Source: Candidatus Omnitrophota bacterium (GTDB lineage: Bacteria; Omnitrophota; Gorgyraeia; JABMRN01). Taken from it: DNA of 5,112 bases. Below are positions 1-5,112 of this stretch, one piece after another. Within the stretch, counting starts at the first letter, position 1; each line of letters starts with the position of its first letter. The position numbers and the translations under genes were made by a program. The stretch is taken from contig JABMRN010000041.1 in NCBI GenBank assembly GCA_013202515.1, forward strand, positions 1 to 5,112, given 5' to 3'. Under the pieces are notes generated by a model. It worked only from the letters and a program-made list of their open reading frames with translations, made no database searches and was not told where the DNA came from.

Positions 1-490
1 GCTTAACACCAGGCATGTTTATGCCCTTACGGTCTTTTAACATACCGCCTTCGACAACCTCCGCCTTTATGGTTTTTTTTGAGGTTGATTTTGTCTTTAG
101 AATGATGTTTCCATCGTCTATGTAAATGAGCTGACCAGTCGCAATCTTGGTCATATCTCCGCCATAATCAAAAGGTATGACCTCTGGGTCTGGGGCATGA
201 GATATCTTTTTGAGATACACAATGCTTCTTTTTTCAAGATTTCTCTGGCCGGCTTTTCCGAACCGGCCGATTCTTATGCGGTATCCCTCCAGGTCTTGCA
301 TGATACGGATGCGGCGTCTATAAATCTTATTTATTTTTCTTACGGTTTTCATGCGCGAAAGATGTTCCTCGTGCGATCCATGCGAAAAATTCAATCTCAC
401 AACATCAAGCCCGTTCATCACCATCTTTCGGATTACCGTATAGCTCGTGCTGGCAGGGCCAAGCGTTGCGACTATTTTTGTTTTCGGCAT
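1..490 (-). CDS. pyk: Pyruvate kinase, N-terminal part (runs off the left edge)
   Basis: Pyruvate kinase transfers the phosphate of phosphoenolpyruvate to ADP, the last step of glycolysis, in the cytoplasm. The visible 163 residues, about a third of the usual 470-590, cover the start of the catalytic barrel and the first half of the inserted B domain. Family motifs are KTKIVATLGPAS (3-14), VRLNFSHG (31-38; R32, N34 and S36 are the substrate and cation ligands), IYIDDGNI (122-129) and GGMLKDRKGINMPG (148-161). The active-site segment QDLEGYRIRIG (65-75) keeps D66 and R73 but departs from the usual DLQGPKIRVG or DTKGPEIRTG. The ATG at 490 is supported by an AGGAG at 500-496, five bases away, just behind the stop of the M50 gene (13-base gap), so pyk is probably co-transcribed with it. 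The frame is open to the edge. The family assignment is firm; the variant motif leaves some doubt about catalytic behaviour. Confidence 0.93.
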   Translation of the reverse strand, partial: MPKTKIVATLGPASTSYTVIRKMVMNGLDVVRLNFSHGSHEEHLSRMKTVRKINKIYRRRIRIMQDLEGYRIRIGRFGKAGQRNLEKRSIVYLKKISHAPDPEVIPFDYGGDMTKIATGQLIYIDDGNIILKTKSTSKKTIKAEVVEGGMLKDRKGINMPGVK

Positions 491-503
491 AACCTCTCCT
501 TAT
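491..503 (-). promoter_or_regulatory. Ribosome binding site of pyk in the M50-pyk gap
   Basis: Read on the minus strand, the gap between the protease stop (TAG, 506-504) and the pyk ATG contains AGGAGAGG (500-493). The AGGAG core lies five bases before the start. This fixes the pyk start and shows that pyk can be initiated independently even though it is packed against the upstream gene. Confidence 0.8.
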
Positions 504-1130
504 CTAAAGACCGAGCATGAGGCCAATGAAGGCTAATATTGTATTCTGAACAAAGTTTATGACGGGGTTTAAAAAACCCGTGAAAAGTAAAACCACGAGA
601 ATAAGAAAACCATAGGGTTCTATCGCTGCTAGTTTTCTTTGAGCTTCATGTGGAAGAAACCCCATGAGCACCTTAGAGCCATCCAGAGGGGGTATCGGAA
701 TTAAATTTAGTGCTCCGAGAATGATATTTATCTTTGCCACAACCGCTAAGGTTGTTGCAAAAAAGTAATTTGAATTTATTGCTTTAAGCTGAAGCAGAAA
801 GAGCGCGACTGTGGCTATTAGAATGTTTGTAAGGCAGCCAGCAAGAGATACCGAAATCAGCCCTAACCGAAAATTCTTGAGCCGTGAATAGTCAACCGGA
901 ACCGGCTTTGCCCACCCAAACCCTACCAGAAAAAGTGCAAGTGTACCAAATGGGTCGAGATGTACAAGGGGGTTGGGTGATAGCCTGCCTGATCGTTTCG
1001 CTGTATCATCCCCGAAAAGATAGGCAACCCAGCCGTGCGCTACTTCATGCGCGATGATTGAATAGAGTAGCGGTATAGCAATTATAAAAAAAGCTACGGG
1101 ATTCTTGAATAATAAGGATATAAGGCCCAT
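504..1130 (-). CDS. Site-2 protease family protein (M50 metalloprotease, short form)
   Basis: This is a 208-residue polytopic membrane zinc protease of the short M50 type that lacks PDZ and CBS domains, close to the usual 200-220 residues. The zinc motif HEVAH is at residues 28-32 inside the first membrane segment, with E29 as the catalytic base. It is followed by the DPFGTL and GWAKPVPVD segment (59-80), the SLAGCLTN motif (95-102, normally SLAGPLSN, so a Pro-to-Cys change) and IPIPPLDGSKVL (144-155), where D150 is the third zinc ligand. Further hydrophobic helices are near 100-115, 125-145 and 173-205. Such proteins cut substrates within the membrane; the substrate here is unknown. The ATG at 1130 overlaps the stop of the preceding FMN_bind frame (TAATG), and no good Shine-Dalgarno sequence precedes it, which suggests translational coupling. 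pyk follows after 13 bases. Confidence 0.93.
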   Translation of the reverse strand: MGLISLLFKNPVAFFIIAIPLLYSIIAHEVAHGWVAYLFGDDTAKRSGRLSPNPLVHLDPFGTLALFLVGFGWAKPVPVDYSRLKNFRLGLISVSLAGCLTNILIATVALFLLQLKAINSNYFFATTLAVVAKINIILGALNLIPIPPLDGSKVLMGFLPHEAQRKLAAIEPYGFLILVVLLFTGFLNPVINFVQNTILAFIGLMLGL

Positions 1131-1321
1131 TAGTTTTCGGAAGCCTTTCGGATGGCCTCATTGACGGCTTCTATCAAGTCTTTTGAGCTTGCAGTTGCCC
1201 CCGTGATTGCATCGACCTCGGTTGAGTGCGTGCTTACCATCTTGTTGTTCAAGGGTATTAGCGCTTCCAAGTAGGTATCGCCTCTCCCCTGAATATGTCT
1301 ATAGCGGCGTTTCGTGTATTT
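1130..1321 (-). pseudogene. C-terminal half of an FMN_bind (covalent flavin) domain, no proper start
   Basis: The minus-strand frame between the stop of the GGDEF/HD-GYP gene (1324-1322) and the TAA at 1132-1130 encodes 63 residues resembling the end of an FMN_bind domain (as in NqrC, RnfG and small flavoproteins). Features are GRGDTYLEALIP (12-23), STEVDAITGATASSK (33-47) and a closing helix LIEAVNEAIRKA (49-60). DAITGAT (37-43) matches the D-x-x-T/S-G-A-T signature to which ApbE attaches FMN at the last Thr. A full domain has about 90-100 residues, so the N-terminal half is missing. The only in-frame ATG (1240) lies inside the domain and lacks a ribosome binding site. I infer a truncated remnant. 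A readthrough tail, or a 66-residue protein made by a one-base shift at the A5 run 1319-1323, remain possible. The following M50 gene overlaps its stop codon. Confidence 0.7.
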
Positions 1322-3340
1322 TTACCCATTGCTATTCCTGGCAGCGATGATTTTCAAAAAAACATCGACTATTTTAGGATCAAATTGGCTGCCCCTGCCG
1401 TCTTTGATTATTTGAAGCACCTTTCGTTTTGGATATGCTTTTCTGTATGGCCTGTCTGAAATCAATGCCTGATAAACATCTGCTAGGGCGATAATACGGG
1501 CACCGATAGGGATGTTCCCGGCTTTTAATCCGCTCGGATAGCCTTTTCCGTCCCAGCGCTCGTGGTGATAGAAAATTAATGGAATAATATCGTGAAGAAC
1601 CTGAATGGGCCGCAAGATGTCAACTGCAATCTGCGGGTGCTTTTTAATGATTTCAAACTCCTTTTTTGTCAGTTTGGCTTTCTTGAGAAGTATCTTTTCA
1701 CTGATGCCTATTTTTCCAAGATCGTGAAGCGTTGCAGCCTGCCTTATGTGTTCAATATTTTCCTTGGGTAAGCTTAGTGCTTTTGCAATGTCCGTGGCAG
1801 TAGACACGGTCTTATCAACATGCTCTCCTGTATAATGGTCTTTTAGCTCAATAGTTTTAGCGAATGCAAATATTGCTTCAACGAGACTTTCGTGCGACTT
1901 TTTGGTAAGTTTTTCAAGGCGTTTACTTAACATCTTAAAATCTCTATCATTTGCAACATTTTTTTCACCATCTGCTCTCGTTGCTGCCTTCATATCCTCG
2001 GAAGCATATACCTTGTTTCCGCCATTTTCTTTGGCTTTGCTTATGATTTTATCCGCGATATCGATGAGATCGGTGCCGTTTATTATACCCTCTTGCGGGT
2101 ACGAAGAGACGCCGATGCTTAGTTTTAGCTTTACGGAATGGGTACCGTTACCAAAGTACTTTATGTTTACATCATCGAGAATTTTATGAGCAAGAAAAAG
2201 CGTTTCTGCACTATCTCTTCCGAAGCTTAAGATTATGAATTCTTCACCGCCAAACCTTACAACGGTGTCGTACTTAGGTGCAACTTTTTTCAGATATAAA
2301 GCAAATTGTTTTAATACGAGATCGCCGAATCTATGTCCGTAAACGTCGTTTATCGATTTGAAATAATCGATATCAAGCATGATTAGAGAAAGGAACGTAC
2401 CATATTTCTTGGCGCGTGCAAAATGTGCTTCGATAATTTCGGCAAGGTAATGGTGGTTATAAAGGCCTGTCTGTACATCCTTTAAAGCCACCTCTCTCAG
2501 GCGTTTGTTCATTTTTGAGAGATTTATGTTTGACAGTTCAAGATTTTTCTCTATTTTCTTGAGATGGGTAACGTCCCAGAAAATTCCGAATATTCCGATA
2601 ATTCTGCCCCTTTCGTCTCTTACCGGTGCCTTGTACGTACGGACAGTTTCCTCTCGTCCATTTTTTACATACCCTTCTTCTATTTCCTCACCTTTGCCGG
2701 AGCGCAATATTCTTTTATCATCTTTTCTATATTTATCAGCCAGTTTTTTTGGATGAAAGTCATAGTCTGTTTTGCCTTTGATTTGTTCAGGTTTTATATT
2801 AAGATCGTTGGCGTAGCTCTCGTTACATATGATGTACGTGGAATTCATGCTTTTATAGAATATTTTTTGGGGAATGTTTTTAAGAAGAGTCCTGTATTTG
2901 CGCTCGCTTTCCTTGAGAGCGTTCTCAGCTTTTTCCCGTTCGGTTATATCATGAACTATAATAATGAATGAAGTTGGTTTGCCTTTTGCATCTACAATTA
3001 GGGAGGCGCTTACCTCAGCGGGAAAAGCTTCAGCGTTTTTCTTTAAAAGTTTGTATCTTTGGTTTAGAATTTTGCCTTGCTTGAGGACCCTCTCTGCGTT
3101 CTTCTTGGCTCGCGCCCTGTCCTCGGCTACTACAAACTCAAAAACATTTTTGCCTACCATTTCATCTGATGATTTGGCGCCATGAAGCTGCATTGCCTGC
3201 TTATTCACCATCATAATAGTCCATTTCATGTCTGAAACTATTATTGCTTCAGGAGAGGCTTCTACAAGGCTGCGGTAAAGATGTTCCTGCAGAACCAGTT
3301 CGTTTATGAGTTGCTTTTGAGACAGTCCCTTAGATGCCAT
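1322..3340 (-). CDS. PAS-PAS-GGDEF-HD-GYP cyclic-di-GMP signalling protein
   Basis: This 672-residue protein has no membrane segment and should be cytoplasmic. It has two PAS sensor domains (about 19-135 and 146-262; the second contains the PAS_4-type GKTDYDFHP at 189-197) and a helical linker (263-286). A GGDEF domain follows (about 287-450), with QTGLYNH (290-296), LDIDYFKSINDVYGHRFGD (322-340) and GGEEF (364-368), so the diguanylate cyclase active site looks intact. The usual RxxD inhibitory site reads PKYD (355-358). The HD-GYP phosphodiesterase domain (about 484-665) has GEHVDK (505-510), HDLGKIGIS (539-547), H568, HHERWDGKGYP (592-602) and IALADVYQALISDRPYR (617-633). The metal-binding residues are therefore present. 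The protein could both make and degrade cyclic di-GMP, with signals read by the PAS domains. A perfect AGGAGG eight bases upstream and a strong promoter support the ATG at 3340. Confidence 0.95.
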   Translation of the reverse strand: MASKGLSQKQLINELVLQEHLYRSLVEASPEAIIVSDMKWTIMMVNKQAMQLHGAKSSDEMVGKNVFEFVVAEDRARAKKNAERVLKQGKILNQRYKLLKKNAEAFPAEVSASLIVDAKGKPTSFIIIVHDITEREKAENALKESERKYRTLLKNIPQKIFYKSMNSTYIICNESYANDLNIKPEQIKGKTDYDFHPKKLADKYRKDDKRILRSGKGEEIEEGYVKNGREETVRTYKAPVRDERGRIIGIFGIFWDVTHLKKIEKNLELSNINLSKMNKRLREVALKDVQTGLYNHHYLAEIIEAHFARAKKYGTFLSLIMLDIDYFKSINDVYGHRFGDLVLKQFALYLKKVAPKYDTVVRFGGEEFIILSFGRDSAETLFLAHKILDDVNIKYFGNGTHSVKLKLSIGVSSYPQEGIINGTDLIDIADKIISKAKENGGNKVYASEDMKAATRADGEKNVANDRDFKMLSKRLEKLTKKSHESLVEAIFAFAKTIELKDHYTGEHVDKTVSTATDIAKALSLPKENIEHIRQAATLHDLGKIGISEKILLKKAKLTKKEFEIIKKHPQIAVDILRPIQVLHDIIPLIFYHHERWDGKGYPSGLKAGNIPIGARIIALADVYQALISDRPYRKAYPKRKVLQIIKDGRGSQFDPKIVDVFLKIIAARNSNG

Positions 3341-3348
3341 GTTTTTGT

Positions 3349-3354
3349 CCTCCT
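3349..3354 (-). promoter_or_regulatory. Consensus Shine-Dalgarno AGGAGG of the GGDEF/HD-GYP gene
   Basis: On the minus strand AGGAGG (3354-3349) stands eight bases before the ATG at 3340. It is a full match to the anti-Shine-Dalgarno core with good spacing and decides the start of this gene. Confidence 0.85.
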
Positions 3355-3378
3355 ACCCCGAAAAAAGAAGGTGATTCA

Positions 3379-3407
3379 ATTATACCCTTATTTCAAGGCA
3401 TAGTCAA
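3379..3407 (-). promoter_or_regulatory. Near-consensus sigma-70 promoter of the left transcription unit
   Basis: On the minus strand the -35 box TTGACT (3407-3402) and the -10 box TATAAT (3384-3379) are separated by exactly 17 bases, one mismatch from the full housekeeping consensus. Transcription should start near 3372, giving a leader of about 32 bases before the ATG at 3340. With gaps of 0 to 13 bases downstream, this promoter probably drives the GGDEF/HD-GYP gene, the FMN_bind stub, the M50 protease and pyk, although further internal promoters cannot be excluded. The start point is inferred. Confidence 0.82.
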
Positions 3408-3468
3408 ATGCCCGCATATTATACAATTATAACAATCTGAACATAGGTGCTGATAGAGGATGTGGGTG
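3408..3468 (-). other. Upstream part of the intergenic gap: AT-rich tract, no terminator seen
   Basis: The space between the TPR gene stop (3471-3469) and the -35 box holds an AT-rich tract at 3432-3417, roughly -60 to -45 relative to the inferred start point. That placing suits an UP-like element contacting the RNA polymerase alpha subunits. It contains two TATAAT copies two bases apart (3431-3426 and 3423-3418), neither with a convincing -35 box at normal distance. I see no GC-rich hairpin followed by a T run, so the upstream transcript may end by a factor-dependent route or read through. Confidence 0.35.
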
Positions 3469-4953
3469 TTAAAGGATTTTCTCGCCAGACTTACTTTCTA
3501 TTTTCTTAACCTGGTTCTCTAGTGCCCTTCTCAGTTTCTGGCATAATTCGCTTAGTCCTGACGCGTTTTCCTGTTTAAAAATGTCTTCAGCCTCTTTTAA
3601 ATATGCATGTGATTCAACAAAAAGTTCTTTTATGGCCTCTTTTTTTTCTATAATCTCGGATTCATTTTCAACAAATGTAGATAGCTTGCTCAAGTTTGCG
3701 AAAGTTAAGCTAAGCTTTTCCATTGCCGTTAGTCTTCTAACATTCTCTTCAGCGATACCTTTTTCTTTGAGTACTTCTTTAATGCTTTCTATAGCCACTA
3801 AGCTTTTATTAATGTTTGCATCTGCAAAAGTAAATCTTTTCTCTTCTATATTTATTCCAGCCCCGTCTAATCGGGTGGCCCATTCTTTTTCCAAGTCGGT
3901 TAATTCTGCGGTTTCCTCTTCGGTAAATTGTACTTTTTTATCTTTTTTTTCAAGTGCCTCAACTTGCAGTTCGGAAATTTCACGATTCTTGCGTGCTATT
4001 TCGGCGATCTCCCCACCTTTTGCAAGTTCCTCAGCTTTTTTATAGTCGTCTATTGCAAGATTATGCTCTTTAAGTTGATAATGAGCGTTAGCGCGATCTG
4101 CGTATAAAACTGCCTCATCCGGATAAAATTTGATAGCCTTGGTGTAGTCGGTAATTGCCTTTTGAAAATTCCCCAATTTGTAATGAGAACTTGCACGAAG
4201 TTTATAGGTTATGCCCTTTCCGAATTCCGGGTCTAGCTCTATGGTTTTAGTAAAATCGCTTATCGCATTTTCATGCTGCTCTTCGTTGAAGTAGGCACTG
4301 CCACGGTTACAGTATGCAGCTACATTATCCGGATTATATCCTAGGGCTTTGCTGTAGTCTCTAATAGCTTCTGTAAATTTATCCTGATAAAAGAAGGCAT
4401 TGCCCCTTTTGTAATATACAGCCCCTGATTTATGAGAAGGGCGTATTTCTATAACCTTATTGTAGCTTTCTATCGCAAGAGGGAATTGGTCGCGTTCACT
4501 ATATATAAGCCCTTTGCCAAAATAGGCATCTATATGATTTGGGTTAATTTCAACTGCTTTAGTGTAGTCTGCCATGGCCTCATCATGTTTGCCGTGACGG
4601 TAATAGGCAAATGCCCTTCCGTAATAAGAGGCGCCGTTACCCTGGCTCGGATTCACTTCAATTGCCTTTGTGTAATCGTTGATAGCCTCGGGGTATTTAC
4701 CAATGTTATGGAAGGCGCTGGCACGGTTGTGATAGGCAATCGCTGCATTATTACCTGTCTGGGCAATGCCTATGGCGTTACTGTATTCTTCTATAGCCTT
4801 TTGGTATTCTTTTTGGTCGTGGTAAGAAAGCCCCTTCTCTATGTGGCGATAGACGGCCTGTGCGGGTGTTGCCTTTTTTTCTTCCTCCTGAGACTGACAA
4901 GCCACTACCCATACAAGAAGAAAACTAATTGTAAGTATTATCCCTTTTTTCAT
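3469..4953 (-). CDS. TPR-repeat lipoprotein
   Basis: This 494-residue protein starts with a lipoprotein signal peptide: basic MKKG, a hydrophobic core, then lipobox VVAC with C19 as the lipidated cysteine. Q20 at +2 is not the Asp inner-membrane retention signal, so an outer-membrane location facing the periplasm is likely. Residues about 35-315 form eight tetratricopeptide repeats with the usual A-x-x-D/E-Y-x-K-A-I-E-x-x-P ending. The remaining 180 residues are charged and predicted helical, without a family I recognise. TPR arrays are protein-binding scaffolds; the partner is unknown, so a role in envelope assembly or protein complexes is only inference. The ATG at 4953 is preceded by a modest GGGGA (4966-4962) that overlaps the upstream gene's stop, with eight bases of spacing. 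The gene lies 12 bases after the unidentified gene and is probably in one operon with it. Confidence 0.88.
   Translation of the reverse strand: MKKGIILTISFLLVWVVACQSQEEEKKATPAQAVYRHIEKGLSYHDQKEYQKAIEEYSNAIGIAQTGNNAAIAYHNRASAFHNIGKYPEAINDYTKAIEVNPSQGNGASYYGRAFAYYRHGKHDEAMADYTKAVEINPNHIDAYFGKGLIYSERDQFPLAIESYNKVIEIRPSHKSGAVYYKRGNAFFYQDKFTEAIRDYSKALGYNPDNVAAYCNRGSAYFNEEQHENAISDFTKTIELDPEFGKGITYKLRASSHYKLGNFQKAITDYTKAIKFYPDEAVLYADRANAHYQLKEHNLAIDDYKKAEELAKGGEIAEIARKNREISELQVEALEKKDKKVQFTEEETAELTDLEKEWATRLDGAGINIEEKRFTFADANINKSLVAIESIKEVLKEKGIAEENVRRLTAMEKLSLTFANLSKLSTFVENESEIIEKKEAIKELFVESHAYLKEAEDIFKQENASGLSELCQKLRRALENQVKKIESKSGEKIL
4009..4851 (-). repeat. Eight tandem TPR units within the lipoprotein gene
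   Basis: The units begin near protein residues 35, 69, 107, 141, 177, 211, 247 and 281. Lengths alternate between 34 and 36-38 residues. The longer units (2, 4 and 6) end in a small insert leading into G-A/I-x-Y (for example NPSQGNGASYY and RPSHKSGAVYY). The true period is therefore a pair of TPRs of about 70 residues (210 bases), as expected if the array grew by duplication of a two-repeat block. Boundaries were set by eye from the aligned Y, G, A and P positions. Confidence 0.75.
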
Positions 4954-4965
4954 TTAAGTAATCCC

Positions 4966-5112
4966 CTATTCTCTTAGCTGTTTCTCGGCATCAATTATAT
5001 CACGATTAATGCTTCTTATCACGTTTTTAACCTTATTTTTTAGAGATTCGGATACAGGGGTGTCAAGTATCTCGCGGAGTATCTGTATAGCCATTCTAAA
5101 ATACCGTATTAC
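4966..5112 (-). CDS. C-terminal end of an unidentified helical protein (5' end off the right edge)
   Basis: A minus-strand frame is open from the right edge to a TAG at 4968-4966 and gives 48 residues, starting VIRYFRMAIQILREILDTPV and ending IIDAEKQLRE. It is the only upstream frame that closes just before the TPR gene, with a 12-base gap, and its composition looks protein-like: amphipathic, rich in I, L, R, K and E, probably two helices broken near DTPVSES. I do not recognise the family with confidence. The pattern A-I-x-I-L-x-E-I-x-x-x-P faintly recalls small helical UPF0147-type proteins, which is only a guess from so short a piece. The position suggests co-transcription with the TPR lipoprotein. 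Confidence 0.6.
   Translation of the reverse strand, partial: VIRYFRMAIQILREILDTPVSESLKNKVKNVIRSINRDIIDAEKQLRE

Noticed and set aside
73..80. T8 homopolymer as a possible frameshift in pyruvate kinase
   Set aside because: The frame is the same on both sides and conserved motifs occur before and after it, so no shift is present.
197..520. Plus-strand open frame of 107 codons
   Set aside because: It lies antisense to the well-supported pyruvate kinase, has no ribosome binding site and no recognisable domain.
562..581. Inverted repeat with ACGGG and CCCGT arms that could look like a terminator
   Set aside because: It sits inside the 3' part of the M50 coding region (around FLNPV), has an A/T centre and no following T run in the transcribed direction, so it is better explained as coding sequence.
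1258..1329. 23-residue open frame starting at ATG 1329 as an independent gene
   Set aside because: On its own it has no recognisable content; it is of interest only as a possible start for the FMN_bind frame after a one-base shift.
1902..3185. Four plus-strand open frames inside the GGDEF/HD-GYP gene
   Set aside because: They are antisense to continuous, motif-rich coding sequence and have no start signals or domains.
3418..3431. Two adjacent TATAAT sequences as extra promoters
   Set aside because: Neither has a plausible -35 box at 16-18 bases or a TGn extended -10; they are more likely part of an AT-rich tract ahead of the main promoter.
3581..4045. Plus-strand open frame of 154 codons, very rich in Ser and Phe
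   Set aside because: The Ser/Phe bias is the expected mirror of the Lys/Glu-rich C-terminal part of the lipoprotein on the other strand.
4432..4977. Plus-strand open frame of 181 codons
   Set aside because: It is the complement of the TPR repeats; its length comes from the repeated codon pattern of the true gene, and its product looks like no known protein.

Overview
All recognisable genes in this window lie on the minus strand, so transcription runs from right to left. In that order they are: the C-terminal end of an unidentified helical protein (5112-4966), a TPR-repeat lipoprotein (4953-3469), a PAS-PAS-GGDEF-HD-GYP cyclic-di-GMP protein (3340-1322), a stub of a covalent-FMN (FMN_bind) domain (1321-1130), a short M50 site-2 protease (1130-504), and the N-terminal third of a pyruvate kinase that runs off the left edge (490-1). 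I found no supported plus-strand gene, RNA gene, mobile element or CRISPR array.

The window reads as two transcription units. The right unit holds the unidentified gene and the TPR lipoprotein, separated by only 12 bases. The left unit starts at a near-consensus sigma-70 promoter (TTGACT, 17 bases, TATAAT) and a perfect AGGAGG ribosome binding site in the only sizeable intergenic gap (3341-3468). It then continues through the cyclic-di-GMP protein, the FMN_bind stub, the protease and pyk with gaps of 0 to 13 bases. No intrinsic terminator is visible between the units.

The lipobox-bearing TPR protein, the GGDEF/HD-GYP signalling protein and the AT-leaning moderate base composition suggest a Gram-negative bacterium from a little-cultivated lineage. 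Omnitrophota-, Nitrospirota- or Deltaproteobacteria-like lineages are possible, but this is inference and I cannot place it from the sequence alone. The genes do not form one evident pathway: they cover signalling, membrane proteolysis and the last step of glycolysis.

The most unusual part is 1130-1329. The C-terminal half of an FMN_bind domain, with an intact flavinylation motif, sits directly behind and in frame with the stop codon of the cyclic-di-GMP gene. It has no convincing start codon of its own, but a one-base shift in an A5 run would join it to an ATG overlapping the upstream stop. The protease start overlaps its stop codon (TAATG). The second point of interest is the pyruvate kinase, whose normally invariant G-P-K/E active-site motif reads G-Y-R. 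I see no clear evidence of a wholly new multi-gene system.
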